A stretch of DNA of 64,000 bases. It comes from Lysobacter sp. M2-1 (GTDB lineage Bacteria; Pseudomonadota; Gammaproteobacteria; Xanthomonadales; Xanthomonadaceae). The DNA is taken from positions 1-64,000 of the forward strand of contig NZ_JAKPBU010000007.1 in assembly GCF_022662495.1 (NCBI RefSeq). Reading direction: 5' to 3'. The notes beneath the pieces are model-generated. The model was not told the DNA's origin, searched no databases, and saw only the letters and a program-made list of their open reading frames with translations. Position 1 is the stretch's first letter, and every line of letters begins with the position of its first letter. Shown piece by piece: positions 36,958-46,574 of this stretch. The translations under genes were made by a program, and so were the position numbers.

Positions 36958-38376
36958 ATGGCCGCAGCCAAGCGCAACGACTTCCGCCTGAGTTTCCTCG
37001 GCGCCACCGGAACGGTGACCGGCTCCCGGTATCTGGTGGAGGCCGATGGCAAGCAGGTGCTGGTGGACTGCGGGCTGTTCCAGGGCTACAAGCAGCTGCG
37101 CCTGCGCAATTGGGCACCGTTTCCTGTGGCCCCTGCCAGCCTCGATGCCGTCCTTCTCACCCATGCGCACCTGGACCATGCCGGCTACCTGCCATTGCTT
37201 GCACGCAACGGCTATCGCGGCCCGGTGCACTGCACGCCCGCAACCGCCGCGCTGAGCCGGATCCTGCTGCCCGACAGCGGCCATCTGCTGGAGGAGGAGG
37301 CGCGTTACGCCAACAAGAAGGGCTCGTCCAAGCATCACCCTGCCCTGCCGCTGTACACCCAGGAGGACGCGCAGGCCTGCTTGCGGCAGTTCGCCCCGCA
37401 CCCGTTCGACGCGCCGTTCGCGCTGGGGGGAACGTCGGTCACCGCCGCCTTCCGCCATGCCGGCCACATCCTCGGTGCGGCGTCGGTGACGCTGGAATGC
37501 GACGGTACCCGCATCACCTTCAGCGGCGATGTGGGTCGGCCCCACGATCCGGTGATGCGCGCGCCTGCTCCGCTGGCGGCAACCGATATCCTGGTGATCG
37601 AATCGACCTATGGCGATCGCCTGCACCCGACAACGGACCCGCAGGAAGAACTCGGGCCGATCCTCAGCCGCGTGGCCGCGCGCGGTGGCGTGGTGGTGAT
37701 CCCGGCTTTTGCCGTGGGCCGCGCGCAGGCCCTGATCCACCTGGTTGCCCAGCTCAAAGCCAACGGCGCGATCCCCAAGGCGCTTCCCGTCTATCTCAAC
37801 AGTCCGATGGCGACCGATGCAACGGCGCTCTATCACCAGTTTCGCGGCGATCATCGCCTGAGCACGGCCGAGTGCGATGCGCTGCATACCTCCACCACCG
37901 TGATCAACACGGCTGAAGAATCGAAGGCGCTCAATCGCCGCGGGGGACCGATGGTGATCATTTCCGCCAGCGGCATGGCCACCGGCGGGCGGGTGGTCCA
38001 TCACCTCAAGGCATTCGCCCCGGACTCGCGCAATGCGATCGTGCTGGCCGGATACCAGGCCGGCGGTACCCGCGGTGCATCCCTGGCGGCGGGTGCCTCG
38101 AGCATCCGGATCTTCGGCGAGAACATACCGGTCCGTGCCGAAGTCGTGCAGTTGTCCGGCTCTTCGGCGCATGCCGATGCCGATGAACTCCTCGCCTGGA
38201 TGGGCGCAATCCCGGTGCCGCCCAAACGCGTGTTCATCACCCATGGCGAACCCGCGGCGGCCGATGCGCTGCGCCAGCGCATCGAGCGGCAGCTGGGGTG
38301 GGAGGTTACCGTGCCCGATTTCCGCGACACGGTGGACCTGCACGCGATTCGAGGCGGTCTGCGGGCGCAGACGTGA
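36958..38376 (+). CDS. MBL-fold beta-CASP nuclease (CPSF-like)
   Basis: 472-residue metallo-beta-lactamase-fold protein of the bacterial/archaeal beta-CASP RNase group (YsaA/TTHA0252-like). It has TGTVTGSRYLVE at the N-terminus, the zinc motif THAHLDHAGY at residues 68-77, FSGDVGRP, and the beta-CASP block with PAFAVGRAQALIHL, IISASGMATGGRVVHHL and a terminal SSAHADADELLAW. These enzymes are RNA endo/exonucleases. ATG 36958 has GGAG 7 nt upstream. It opens an operon with the phosphorylase and PRPP-synthetase-like genes, all overlapping by 4 nt, so RNA breakdown may feed nucleotide salvage. Confidence 0.9.
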   Translation: MAAAKRNDFRLSFLGATGTVTGSRYLVEADGKQVLVDCGLFQGYKQLRLRNWAPFPVAPASLDAVLLTHAHLDHAGYLPLLARNGYRGPVHCTPATAALSRILLPDSGHLLEEEARYANKKGSSKHHPALPLYTQEDAQACLRQFAPHPFDAPFALGGTSVTAAFRHAGHILGAASVTLECDGTRITFSGDVGRPHDPVMRAPAPLAATDILVIESTYGDRLHPTTDPQEELGPILSRVAARGGVVVIPAFAVGRAQALIHLVAQLKANGAIPKALPVYLNSPMATDATALYHQFRGDHRLSTAECDALHTSTTVINTAEESKALNRRGGPMVIISASGMATGGRVVHHLKAFAPDSRNAIVLAGYQAGGTRGASLAAGASSIRIFGENIPVRAEVVQLSGSSAHADADELLAWMGAIPVPPKRVFITHGEPAAADALRQRIERQLGWEVTVPDFRDTVDLHAIRGGLRAQT

Positions 38377-39893
38377 ACGGTCGGCCCAATCCGGTCAGCC
38401 TGCGGGTCGTACGTGCGGGCATCGACACCTATCAGCAGCCCGTGGTCTACATGCACAAGGACTGCGAGGTGTGCCGCTCCGAAGGATTTGCGGCGCTCAC
38501 CCGGGTGCAGATGAGCGTGGGCGACAAGGAGTTGATCGCCACGTTGAACGTGGTGGTGGACGATCATCTCGGCGCCGATGTGGTGGCGTTGTCGGAAGCG
38601 GCGTGGACGGCGATCCAGCCCGAGCCTGGCGCTTATGCGCTGTTCCACCACGCCGAACCGCCCCGCTCATCCGCGGCCTTGCGGGCCAAGGTGTTCGGGC
38701 AGCGACTGGAGGACGCCGACTACCTGGCACTGATGCAGGATACGGTCGCCAGCCGCCTGTCCGACATCGAGCTTGCCGCGTTCGTCACCGCCTGTGCCGG
38801 CGAGCGCCTGGACCACGCGGAAACCACCTCGCTCACCCGCGCGATGATCGCAGTGGGCCAGACCCTCGATTGGGGCGAAGGCCCGACCCTGGACAAGCAT
38901 TGCGTGGGCGGCCTGCCCGGCAATCGCACCACGCCGATCGTGGTCGCGATCGTGGCGGCGTTGGGCCATCGCATTCCCAAGACCTCGTCGCGCGCGATCA
39001 CCTCGCCCGCCGGCACCGCAGACACGATGGAAGTGATGACTCCAGTGGAGCTGAACCTGGCCGCGATGCGCCGGGTCGTGGCGCGTGAGGGCGGTTGCGT
39101 GGTCTGGGGCGGCAACGTGCGGCTCAGCCCGGCGGACGACGTGCTGATCCGGGTGGAGCGACCGCTGGACTTCGACAGCGATGGCCAGCTGGTGGCGAGC
39201 GTACTGTCGAAGAAGGCGGCGGCGGGTTCCAGCCATGTACTGATCGACATGCCCGTCGGCCCCACCGCCAAGGTGCGCTCGAACGCCGCGGCCGAAGCAC
39301 TGACCGGCCGGCTCGGCAGCACCGCGGCGGCACTGGGGCTGCGCCTGGCGGTGCATCGGTCCGATGGCCGTCAGCCGGTGGGCTTCGGAATCGGTCCGGC
39401 GCTGGAAGCACGGGATGTACTGCAGGTGTTGCGCGGCGATGCGGATGCACCGGCGGACCTGCGCGAGCGTGCCCTCGACCTGACCGGCGAACTGCTCGAC
39501 CTGGTGCCTGGAAGCGTGCTCGGGCAGGGCCGCGAACGGGCCCGCGAGACGCTCGCCTCGGGACGGGCGCTGGCCAAGTTCTATGCGATCTGTGAGGCGC
39601 AGGGTGGATTCACCGAGCCGACGCTGGCCGGCCATCGCGCCGAGATCCTGGCGCTGCACGCAGGGCGGGTCGCCACCATCGACAACCGGCATCTTGCCAA
39701 AGTGGCGAAGCTGGCCGGCGCACCTGCCGCCGCCGCCGCCGGTCTCACCACCGCGATAAGGATCGGTGACGCGGTCCGGCGCGGCGACCTGCTCTACACG
39801 GTGCATGCGCAGACGCGTGGCGAGCTCAAGTACGCCCTGGCCTATGCCCGCGCGCATCCGCAGATCATCAGCGTGGCACGGGAGGCGCCATGA
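38373..39893 (+). CDS. AMP-phosphorylase-like (archaeal-type) nucleoside phosphorylase
   Basis: 506-residue member of the thymidine phosphorylase superfamily of the archaeal/NMP type. The start is the GTG at 38373, overlapping the nuclease stop. Residues 1-90 form the extra N-terminal domain of AMP phosphorylases, and the phosphate/sugar-binding motif reads KHCVGGLPGNRTTP (175-188) rather than the KHSTGGVGDK of true thymidine phosphorylase. Length (about 503 in archaea) agrees. AMP phosphorylase converts NMP plus phosphate to base and ribose-1,5-bisphosphate. The nuclease upstream could supply NMPs and the kinase downstream could use the sugar phosphate. Confidence 0.88.
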   Translation: MNGRPNPVSLRVVRAGIDTYQQPVVYMHKDCEVCRSEGFAALTRVQMSVGDKELIATLNVVVDDHLGADVVALSEAAWTAIQPEPGAYALFHHAEPPRSSAALRAKVFGQRLEDADYLALMQDTVASRLSDIELAAFVTACAGERLDHAETTSLTRAMIAVGQTLDWGEGPTLDKHCVGGLPGNRTTPIVVAIVAALGHRIPKTSSRAITSPAGTADTMEVMTPVELNLAAMRRVVAREGGCVVWGGNVRLSPADDVLIRVERPLDFDSDGQLVASVLSKKAAAGSSHVLIDMPVGPTAKVRSNAAAEALTGRLGSTAAALGLRLAVHRSDGRQPVGFGIGPALEARDVLQVLRGDADAPADLRERALDLTGELLDLVPGSVLGQGRERARETLASGRALAKFYAICEAQGGFTEPTLAGHRAEILALHAGRVATIDNRHLAKVAKLAGAPAAAAAGLTTAIRIGDAVRRGDLLYTVHAQTRGELKYALAYARAHPQIISVAREAP

Positions 39894-40846
39894 CGGTCGT
39901 GATCCTGCCCTTCCCTGCACAGGAAGCACTGGCCTCAGACCTCGGGGTCCTGCTCGAGCCTCACGGATTCGACGCCCGTGTCGGCCGGCTCGACTGGCGC
40001 CGCTTTCCGGACGGCGAATCCCTGGTCGCGATCGATGAAGCCGTCGACGGCGCCGACGTCGTCGTCGTGGCGAGCCTGCGCGACCCCGACGCGATGGCAT
40101 TGGCGCTCCGCTACGCGGCCGCCACGGCGCGCGAGTTCGGCGCGCGCTCGATGGGCCTGGTTGCGCCCTATCTCGCCTATATGCGCCAGGATGCGCGCTT
40201 CCACCCCGGCGAAGCCATCACGGCGCCGCTGTTCGCAGGCTTCCTGGAAAACAGCTTCGATTGGCTGGCCACGGTCGATCCGCATCTGCATCGCATTCCG
40301 ACGCTGGACGCGGTGTTCCGCATGCCTACGCGCTGCGTCGCCGCGGCGCCGGCCGTGGCCGAATGGATCCGCACAACGGTGCCCGATGCGGTCCTGATCG
40401 GCCCGGACGGGGAAAGCGAACAGTGGGTCGCCGACATCGCCAAGCGTGCGGCGTTACCGTACCAGATCCTGAGCAAGCGGCGCAGGGGCGATCGTGACGT
40501 CATCGTGAGTTTGCCGGATCCCGGCCTGCTGCGGGATCGGACACCTGTGATCGTCGATGACATCATTTCGACCGGGCAGACGATAGTCGAGGCGCTGCGG
40601 CATCTGATCGCGGCAGGGCTGCGACCGGCGACCTGCGTGACGATCCACGCCGTCTTCGCCGCTGGCGCGTACGAAAATCTGCTCGCCGCAGGCGCCGGGC
40701 GCATTGTCAGCACGGACACCATTCCGCATCCATCCAATGCCATCGGACTCGCACCCCTGCTCGCCCAGGCGGCGGCGGAGCTGTTGCGCGGCGCGCCCGG
40801 GAAACCTGCTCAACCGGCGAGCGAAGGCCGCAGCCCGGTCATCTAG
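39890..40846 (+). CDS. prs: Divergent ribose-phosphate pyrophosphokinase-like protein
   Basis: 318-residue PRPP-synthetase-family protein. Visible are APYLAYMRQDARFHPGEAIT (residues 92-111, the ATP-binding region in an unusual form), DPHLH at 130-134 with the catalytic His, SKRRRGDRDV (195-204, the flexible loop) and the PRPP loop VIVDDIISTGQT (220-231). It is closer to the archaeal class than to the housekeeping enzyme, which is normally beside ispE. It overlaps the phosphorylase by 4 nt and its stop (TAG) overlaps the stop of the convergent diguanylate cyclase gene. It may make PRPP from products of the phosphorylase, directly or after isomerisation. Confidence 0.88.
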   Translation: MTVVILPFPAQEALASDLGVLLEPHGFDARVGRLDWRRFPDGESLVAIDEAVDGADVVVVASLRDPDAMALALRYAAATAREFGARSMGLVAPYLAYMRQDARFHPGEAITAPLFAGFLENSFDWLATVDPHLHRIPTLDAVFRMPTRCVAAAPAVAEWIRTTVPDAVLIGPDGESEQWVADIAKRAALPYQILSKRRRGDRDVIVSLPDPGLLRDRTPVIVDDIISTGQTIVEALRHLIAAGLRPATCVTIHAVFAAGAYENLLAAGAGRIVSTDTIPHPSNAIGLAPLLAQAAAELLRGAPGKPAQPASEGRSPVI

Positions 40847-42690
40847 GCCGGCCGCGAACCCGCTTCGGCCGTGTCCTGGTTGGCTGCGCCGGCATGCAGC
40901 GACTTCATGCAATACGTGTTGCGACCCGCCTCCTTGGCGGCGTACAGCGCCGCGTCCGCGCACGACATCAATGTCCTGGCGTCGACCGGCGCGTGGGTGT
41001 ATGCGATCCCGATGCTGGTCGTCACCTTCAATTCTCTGCCCTCCACGCGCATCGGCTGGGTCATCGTCTCGATGAGCTTGCGCGCAATCGTTTCCGCCGC
41101 GTCCGGCAGCGCGGCGTCGTCGACGATCACGACGAATTCATCGCCGCCCAGGCGGGCGACGAGATCCGTGGCACGCACGTTGTCCAGCAGGCGCTGCGCG
41201 AATGCGCACAGGATGCCGTCACCGATCGCGTGGCCATGCTTGTCGTTGATGGTCTTGAAATGATCGATATCCAGGTAGAGCAGCGCGATCGGGAATTCAT
41301 GCCGGCGCAGGCGCAATATCGCCAGCGACAGGCGTTCGTCGAACTGCCGCCGGTTGGCCAGGCCGGTCAGGGTGTCGGTGCGGGCCAGACGCTCGAGTTC
41401 GCGCCTGCTCTCTTCCAGGGCGTGCTCGGTGGCGATGCGCCGGGTGACGTTGCGGCCGGCGTAGATGATGTCCCACTCGCCCTCCCTGTCCGCGCTGGGA
41501 ATCGGTCGCGTCACCGCCTCGACCCAGACGTAATGGCCGTCCTTGTGGCGGACCCGGTAGACCTCCGTCTTCGGTTCGCCCGAGGCAATCACCTGCGCCA
41601 TGGAGTCGGCTTGCCGGTCGCGGTCCTCGGGGTGCACCAGGCTCCAGCGCGTGCCCAGCATTTCATCCGCCTCCCAGCCCAGCATGTCCTTGGCCGAGGG
41701 CGAAACGTAGAGGCGCTCGCCGTTCGCGCGCATCCGCACCACGACATCGTGCGAATAGTCGGCGAGCATCTTGTACCGCTGCTGGCTGTCGCGCAGGCGC
41801 TGCGTCAAACGTTTGTGCTCGGCCATGGCCAGCGCCACCGGTATGGTCATCAGGCAACCGGCCGCAATATAGAGCTGCAGCAGCGCGATGCGGCTCGAGG
41901 GTGCGATGTTCGCGATCGCCGCCAGCGGCCCCTGCCCCATCGCCGTGGCGATGCTGCCGATCAGGGCCAGCAGGACTACGCCGACGGTCACGCCTGCGAA
42001 ACCATGCCGGAACGCGCCGAAAAGCAAGGGCAGATAGGGCAGGAACAGGACTGGATAGGGGGAAGAGAACGCCGCCAGGGCCACCAGCACCAGCAACAGC
42101 ATCGTGCCAACGAAGCTCCCGCGCTTGCCCGAGGCGATCACCAAGCCAAGCCCTTCGCGCAGGGCAACCAGGGTAAAGGTTCCGACGATCACCATGCCGA
42201 CGACGTGCGCGGCGTACCAGGTCAGCAGGTGAGTCAGGAACGAACCACCTGATGTGACAGTGATGGCCATTGCGGCAAGGACGCCGGACACCGCGCAGGC
42301 GATCAACGTGCTGCCTGTCGCGACGACGCCCAGGGTGATCCATCGCTTGGGATCGCCGACATCGCCGACGATGCGCCGGATACCGCCAGCAACGATCAGG
42401 ACCTCGACGATATTGCTGGCGGCGAGCGCCAACCCGTACCCCACCGAATAGCCCGTCAGCAGGTGCGCCAGGAAATCCGCGGCAAGTCCACCTGCGATGT
42501 AGCCGGGCCACAAGGACGTAGACCTGGACAACAGCCAGCCACCCAGGATCCCATTGCCGATCCAGACCGCTGTCAACTCCCCCGGCCCGAGCGCCAGCAT
42601 CAACGAGAGCCAGTCGGTCGCACCGATCAGCAGAATCAGGACCGCGAGATCCTTCCACTGGCGATGCGACATCGTTGAAGGTCTGTCCAT
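40843..42690 (-). CDS. MASE1-PAS-GGDEF diguanylate cyclase
   Basis: Membrane sensor of about 615 residues that makes cyclic di-GMP. Eight or so hydrophobic segments over residues 10-290 form a MASE1-type sensory domain, followed by a PAS domain (YKMLADYSHDVVVRM, then VRHKDGHYVWVEAVTRPI) and a GGDEF domain with an intact RLGGDEFVVI near residue 515. An inhibitory I-site RATD lies five residues before it. ATG 42690 or 42672 are the better starts; the frame opens at 42735. It is convergent with the PRPP-synthetase-like gene with overlapping stop codons and so ends the nuclease operon cleanly. Confidence 0.92.
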   Translation of the reverse strand: MDRPSTMSHRQWKDLAVLILLIGATDWLSLMLALGPGELTAVWIGNGILGGWLLSRSTSLWPGYIAGGLAADFLAHLLTGYSVGYGLALAASNIVEVLIVAGGIRRIVGDVGDPKRWITLGVVATGSTLIACAVSGVLAAMAITVTSGGSFLTHLLTWYAAHVVGMVIVGTFTLVALREGLGLVIASGKRGSFVGTMLLLVLVALAAFSSPYPVLFLPYLPLLFGAFRHGFAGVTVGVVLLALIGSIATAMGQGPLAAIANIAPSSRIALLQLYIAAGCLMTIPVALAMAEHKRLTQRLRDSQQRYKMLADYSHDVVVRMRANGERLYVSPSAKDMLGWEADEMLGTRWSLVHPEDRDRQADSMAQVIASGEPKTEVYRVRHKDGHYVWVEAVTRPIPSADREGEWDIIYAGRNVTRRIATEHALEESRRELERLARTDTLTGLANRRQFDERLSLAILRLRRHEFPIALLYLDIDHFKTINDKHGHAIGDGILCAFAQRLLDNVRATDLVARLGGDEFVVIVDDAALPDAAETIARKLIETMTQPMRVEGRELKVTTSIGIAYTHAPVDARTLMSCADAALYAAKEAGRNTYCMKSLHAGAANQDTAEAGSRPA

Positions 42691-42948
42691 GGCGGCAACC
42701 GATCCTGGATGACTTGGCCCGATAGTAGCCCACAAATATTGTTGCGCCCGCGCCCTGCATTTGCTTCACCGCAGCATCCGCGACACAGCCGCCAGCCGTC
42801 CTGCGCGCTCCGCATGGGCATTGCCTACGTCATCGCGACTGCAAGTCAATCACTATCGGCATTGAATCAAGCCATCGCTCCGCGTCCTGCGCCGGACAAG
42901 TGGCCGCGCCCGCATTACCATGGACAGGAATTCCCTGGAACCGGCGGC

Positions 42949-43695
42949 ATGCGCGCCCCATCTCCAACTTCGCCAGAATCCAGAGCGCAGGCACCGCGCG
43001 TGCTGGTGGTGGACGACGAACCCGAGATTGGCGCCCTGCTGACGCGCTACCTGGGGGGCCAGGGCCTGCACGTGACCGTAGTGATGGACGGTGCCCGGTT
43101 TCGTGCTGCGATGCGCTCGCCCGAGTTCGACGTGGTGTTGCTGGATCTGGGCCTGCCGGATGAGGAAGGGTTGGGCCTGATCCGCGAACTCCGCACGCAC
43201 TGGCAGGGCCCGGTGATCATCGTCAGCGGACGCGGGGACTCCGTCGAACGGGTGGTCGGCCTGGAACTGGGCGCGGACGACTACGTCACCAAGCCGTTCG
43301 ACCTGCGCGAACTGCTGGCGCGCATCCGCTCGGTCTTGCGCCGCGCGCAACCGCCTTCTCCGTCGACCGGGAACACGCGCGCGCTCTGTTTCGAAGGGAT
43401 GCGGCTCGAGCTCGATGCGCGTCGCCTGATCGGGCGCGACGGCGAACCCATCAGCCTGACCAGCGGCGAGTTCGAGCTCTTGCGGACCCTGCTCGAACGG
43501 CCGAACGTGGTGCTTAGCCGGGACCAGCTCATGAGCGCCATGCACGGACGGACGGCTGGCCCATTCGATCGGGCCATCGATATGCAGGTCGGCCGGTTGC
43601 GCCGAAAGATCGAAGCCGATCCGGCCAACCCGCAGCTGATCAAGGCGGTTCGCGGCGCAGGCTACCTGTTCGCTGTCGCGGTTGTGCGCAACTGA
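42949..43695 (+). CDS. OmpR-family response regulator
   Basis: 248-residue two-component regulator. The receiver domain has the acidic pair Asp22-Asp23 (VLVVDDEPEIG), phosphoacceptor Asp66 (VVLLDLGLPDEEG) and the conserved KPFD Lys; the C-terminal winged helix contains SLTSGEFELLRTLLERPNVVLSRDQL and ends with the usual IKAVRGAGYLF. ATG 42949 gives the normal N-terminus. It is followed after 1 nt by the hybrid kinase gene, its obvious partner. No FNR-type box was found before it. Confidence 0.93.
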   Translation: MRAPSPTSPESRAQAPRVLVVDDEPEIGALLTRYLGGQGLHVTVVMDGARFRAAMRSPEFDVVLLDLGLPDEEGLGLIRELRTHWQGPVIIVSGRGDSVERVVGLELGADDYVTKPFDLRELLARIRSVLRRAQPPSPSTGNTRALCFEGMRLELDARRLIGRDGEPISLTSGEFELLRTLLERPNVVLSRDQLMSAMHGRTAGPFDRAIDMQVGRLRRKIEADPANPQLIKAVRGAGYLFAVAVVRN

Positions 43696-43696
43696 C

Positions 43697-45697
43697 ATGA
43701 CCCCGGTGTTTTCCCAGCTGTTCGAATCGGTCCCGGATGCCCTGCTCGTGGTCGGCCGCGACGGCCGGATCGAGCTGGCCAACGAGAACGCCGAGCGCCT
43801 GTTCGGCTACGCGTCCGGCCAGCTCAGTGGGTTGAGCGTCGAAGAGCTGGTTCCGGCCGGCGCGCGCGAGCGGCATCGGGGTCACCGGGAACGCTACATG
43901 CACCAGCCACGCGTGCGGCCGATGGGCGGGGCCAACATGACGCTGGTGGGACAGCGGCGCGACGGCCAGCAATTCCCGGTCGAAATCGCGCTCAGCCCGC
44001 TGGATGCCAGCGATGAGGCACCGCGTTATCTGGCCTCGATCCGCGATATCTCCGAGACCCAGCGCGCCCGCCAGGCGCTGGCGCGGGCGCGTTACGACAC
44101 GGTGCTCGCCCGGATCGGCCAGTTGGCGCTCGCGTCCACCGACGAAGAAAGCGTCATCGGGCGCCTGCCGGGCCTGCTGGCGGAGGTAATGGACGTGCCG
44201 GTCGTCGCGGTCGTGGTCGTGCGCGGCGAAGAGGCCATGGTCAGCGCGCAGACTGGCCTGGAGGCCGCAGACCTGGTCGACCCGCAATGGCTGTCGCTCG
44301 AACAGGGGCCTCTGCAGCGCGTGTTGCAGAGCGGACAGCCCGTGCTGGTCCAGTCCCCAGAGCTGCCTGGGCCGCCTCCTCCATGGCCGGTCGAGACGGC
44401 CAGTGCGGCGCTGATTCCGCTGCTGGATCGCTCGCGTCCGATGGGCGCCCTCGTCGCGCTGTCGCCCCAGCCGGCCCGCTTCGATCACGACGCGCTCCAG
44501 CTCCTGCAGCAGACCGGAAACCTGGTGTCCGCGCTCATGCAGCGCCGGCGCACCGAAGAGCAGCTTGCCCACGCCCAACGACTGGAAGCCGTCGGCCAGC
44601 TCACCGGCGGCGTCGCCCACGATTTCAACAATCTGTTGACCGTATTGTCGGGGAGCCTGCAGCTGCTGGAAATCGAATGCGAGGGCCAACACGATGCATC
44701 CGAGATCATCAGCAGCGCGTTGCGTTCGGTCGAGCGCGGAACCGAGCTGACTTCGAAGCTGCTCGCCTTCGCGCGGCGGCAACACCTGTCTCCCCGCGTC
44801 ATCGACGCCGGGGCGCTGCTGGCCGATCTGGAACGGATGCTGCGCCGAACGCTGGGCGAAACGGTCGTATTGCGGATCGACTGCGAACCCGGCCTCTCGC
44901 CGCTCTACGCCGATGCTTCGCAGTTGGACAGCGCGCTGCTCAACCTGGCGCTCAACGCCCGCGACGCCATGCCCGGAGGGGGAGAAATCACGATCACGGC
45001 GCGGGAGCGCTGGGTGACCGCGGAGCCCTCGACGCCCGGGCAGCGCCCCGGGCATTACATCGCCTTCACGGTGGCCGATACCGGTCACGGCATGTCACCG
45101 GCGGTCGTGGCGCGAGCGTTCGAGCCGTTCTTCACCACCAAGGCCATCGGCCGCGGCAGCGGGCTGGGACTGAGCATGGTGTACGGCTTCGTTTCGCAGA
45201 GCGGCGGCTACATGCATATCCACAGCGAACCACGTCAGGGCACGCGGGTCGAACTGTTCCTCCCGGTGGCCTCCGCAGATGCAGCGATGCGTGAAGCGCC
45301 CGCGCCGGACGTGAACGTACGTGGATCGGAAGCGATCCTGCTGGTGGAGGACGAAGCGGATGTGCGCGCCATCGGTGGAGCCTTCCTGCGGTCGCTGGGC
45401 TACGACGTCGTGGAAGTGGGCAGTGCGGCCGACGCACTCGAACGACTGGCTTCGCGCGAGGATTTCGCGTTGATCTTCAGCGACGTCATGCTCGGCGGAG
45501 GCATGAACGGCATGGAGCTGGCGCAGGCCGCGCAGGCGTTGCGGCCGCACATCGGGGTGCTGCTCACATCCGGATACGACGATCCATCGATCCAGATCGA
45601 GTCGCCCCAACGCTTCGAACTGCTGCGCAAGCCGTATCGCCGTGAGGCGTTGGCCACGGCGATACGCCGCAATATTCAGGCGCCACCGCAGCCCTGA
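43697..45697 (+). CDS. Hybrid sensor histidine kinase (PAS-GAF-HisKA-HATPase-REC)
   Basis: 666-residue cytoplasmic sensor kinase without transmembrane helices. Domains in order: PAS (residues 5-120, [19 protein letters not shown]), GAF-like (about 140-280), dimerisation domain with phosphoacceptor His near 307 ([12 protein letters not shown]), ATPase with N-box [21 protein letters not shown] and [13 protein letters not shown], and a C-terminal receiver with LLVEDEAD and [11 protein letters not shown]. The HDFNNLL motif marks the FixL/NtrB-like HisKA class, which commonly pairs with attached receivers. It starts 1 nt after the OmpR-type regulator. The signal is unknown; a soluble PAS-GAF kinase in a low-oxygen island could sense redox or a gas. 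Confidence 0.93.
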   Translation: MTPVFSQLFESVPDALLVVGRDGRIELANENAERLFGYASGQLSGLSVEELVPAGARERHRGHRERYMHQPRVRPMGGANMTLVGQRRDGQQFPVEIALSPLDASDEAPRYLASIRDISETQRARQALARARYDTVLARIGQLALASTDEESVIGRLPGLLAEVMDVPVVAVVVVRGEEAMVSAQTGLEAADLVDPQWLSLEQGPLQRVLQSGQPVLVQSPELPGPPPPWPVETASAALIPLLDRSRPMGALVALSPQPARFDHDALQLLQQTGNLVSALMQRRRTEEQLAHAQRLEAVGQLTGGVAHDFNNLLTVLSGSLQLLEIECEGQHDASEIISSALRSVERGTELTSKLLAFARRQHLSPRVIDAGALLADLERMLRRTLGETVVLRIDCEPGLSPLYADASQLDSALLNLALNARDAMPGGGEITITARERWVTAEPSTPGQRPGHYIAFTVADTGHGMSPAVVARAFEPFFTTKAIGRGSGLGLSMVYGFVSQSGGYMHIHSEPRQGTRVELFLPVASADAAMREAPAPDVNVRGSEAILLVEDEADVRAIGGAFLRSLGYDVVEVGSAADALERLASREDFALIFSDVMLGGGMNGMELAQAAQALRPHIGVLLTSGYDDPSIQIESPQRFELLRKPYRREALATAIRRNIQAPPQP

Positions 45698-45698
45698 C

Positions 45699-46397
45699 TC
45701 AATGCGTGCCGAGCATGGCCCGCAGCGCGGGTGCATTCTCGATGCGGATTTCGCGCCCTTCCACCTGGATCATGCCCGCCGCCGCCAGGCGCGACAGCGC
45801 CCGGGTAACCGTTTCCAGCTGCAGCGACAGGAAGTTGCCCAGCTCGGCCCGGGTCATGCGCAGGAACAGCTGCCGGGCACTGAACCCCAGCGCCTCGAGC
45901 CGCGTCGCCAGATCCAGCAGAAATGCCACGACGCGCTGCTCGGCGTTGAGCGTGCCGACCGTCAGCATCCAGCGCCAGTCGCGCCGCAGCTCGTTCGCGA
46001 GCATCGCGGTCACCAGGGGCAGCGCCTCGGGCAACTGGGATTTCAGCAGGTCCAGGGGCAATTCCCAGACCTCGGAGGTGTCCAGGGCCACCGCCGAGCA
46101 GGCGTGCGTGGGCGTGTCGTAGGAATCGATCGCCAGCAGATCCCCGCGCAGATGGAAGCCGGTGATCTTCTCGCGTCCATCCTCGCTGAGGACGCAGGTC
46201 TTGAAGCAGCCGGCATGGACCAGGTACAGCGCCTTGCAGGGCTGGCCTTCGCGAAACAGCGTTTGCTTGGGCTGCAGGCGGCGACGCAGCAAGGGCATGC
46301 CCCGTAGCAGCGCCTCAAGGCCAGGTCGCGTCGTCTCCTGGTCGGCAGACGTCACAGGGGTCGGCTCGCAGGACATCACATGGCTCTCGATCAGCAT
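45699..46397 (-). CDS. Crp/Fnr-family regulator without iron-sulfur cysteines
   Basis: 232-residue regulator with an N-terminal cyclic-nucleotide-binding-like barrel (TLFREGQPCKALYLVHAGCFK, ITGFHLRGDLLAIDSY), dimer helix and a C-terminal HTH whose recognition helix is LQLETVTRAL. Glu195, Thr198 and Arg199 correspond to the E-SR residues by which FNR reads TTGAT. The FNR N-terminal Cys group is absent (only Cys10 there) and the position of FNR Cys122 is Trp111 (EVWELP versus VCEIP), so no [4Fe-4S] sensing as in FNR. ATG 46397 has CAGGAG upstream. A perfect FNR-type box lies 105 nt before it, suggesting autoregulation and that this protein reads the boxes of the window. Confidence 0.88.
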   Translation of the reverse strand: MLIESHVMSCEPTPVTSADQETTRPGLEALLRGMPLLRRRLQPKQTLFREGQPCKALYLVHAGCFKTCVLSEDGREKITGFHLRGDLLAIDSYDTPTHACSAVALDTSEVWELPLDLLKSQLPEALPLVTAMLANELRRDWRWMLTVGTLNAEQRVVAFLLDLATRLEALGFSARQLFLRMTRAELGNFLSLQLETVTRALSRLAAAGMIQVEGREIRIENAPALRAMLGTH

Positions 46398-46502
46398 GGC
46401 GGAGCTCTCCTGAAGGACAGCCGGCACGTTAGGCCGGCTCGGTCATCGGACGATGTCGCTTCTGTAACGGACGGTAACGGCCGGTCACGCGGGGCGTCCG
46501 GG

Positions 46503-46516
46503 TTGATCGCGATCAA
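46503..46516. promoter_or_regulatory. FNR-type box (F) between the Fnr-like regulator and SDR genes
   Basis: TTGATCGCGATCAA is a perfect 14-bp palindrome. To the right CAACTT (46540-46545) follows after 23 nt and could be the -10 of the SDR gene; on the left no good -10 is visible at the matching distance. Confidence 0.7.
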
Positions 46517-46574
46517 GCCCCTGGCCGGCTCCCTGGGGTCAACTTGGCTCGAGCCCGCTTTGCGAGTCCCCGCC

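Noticed and set aside
42870-42880. TTGAATCAA-like sequence before the response regulator as an FNR-type site
   Set aside because: The halves are not separated by four bases and no -10 follows at the right distance.
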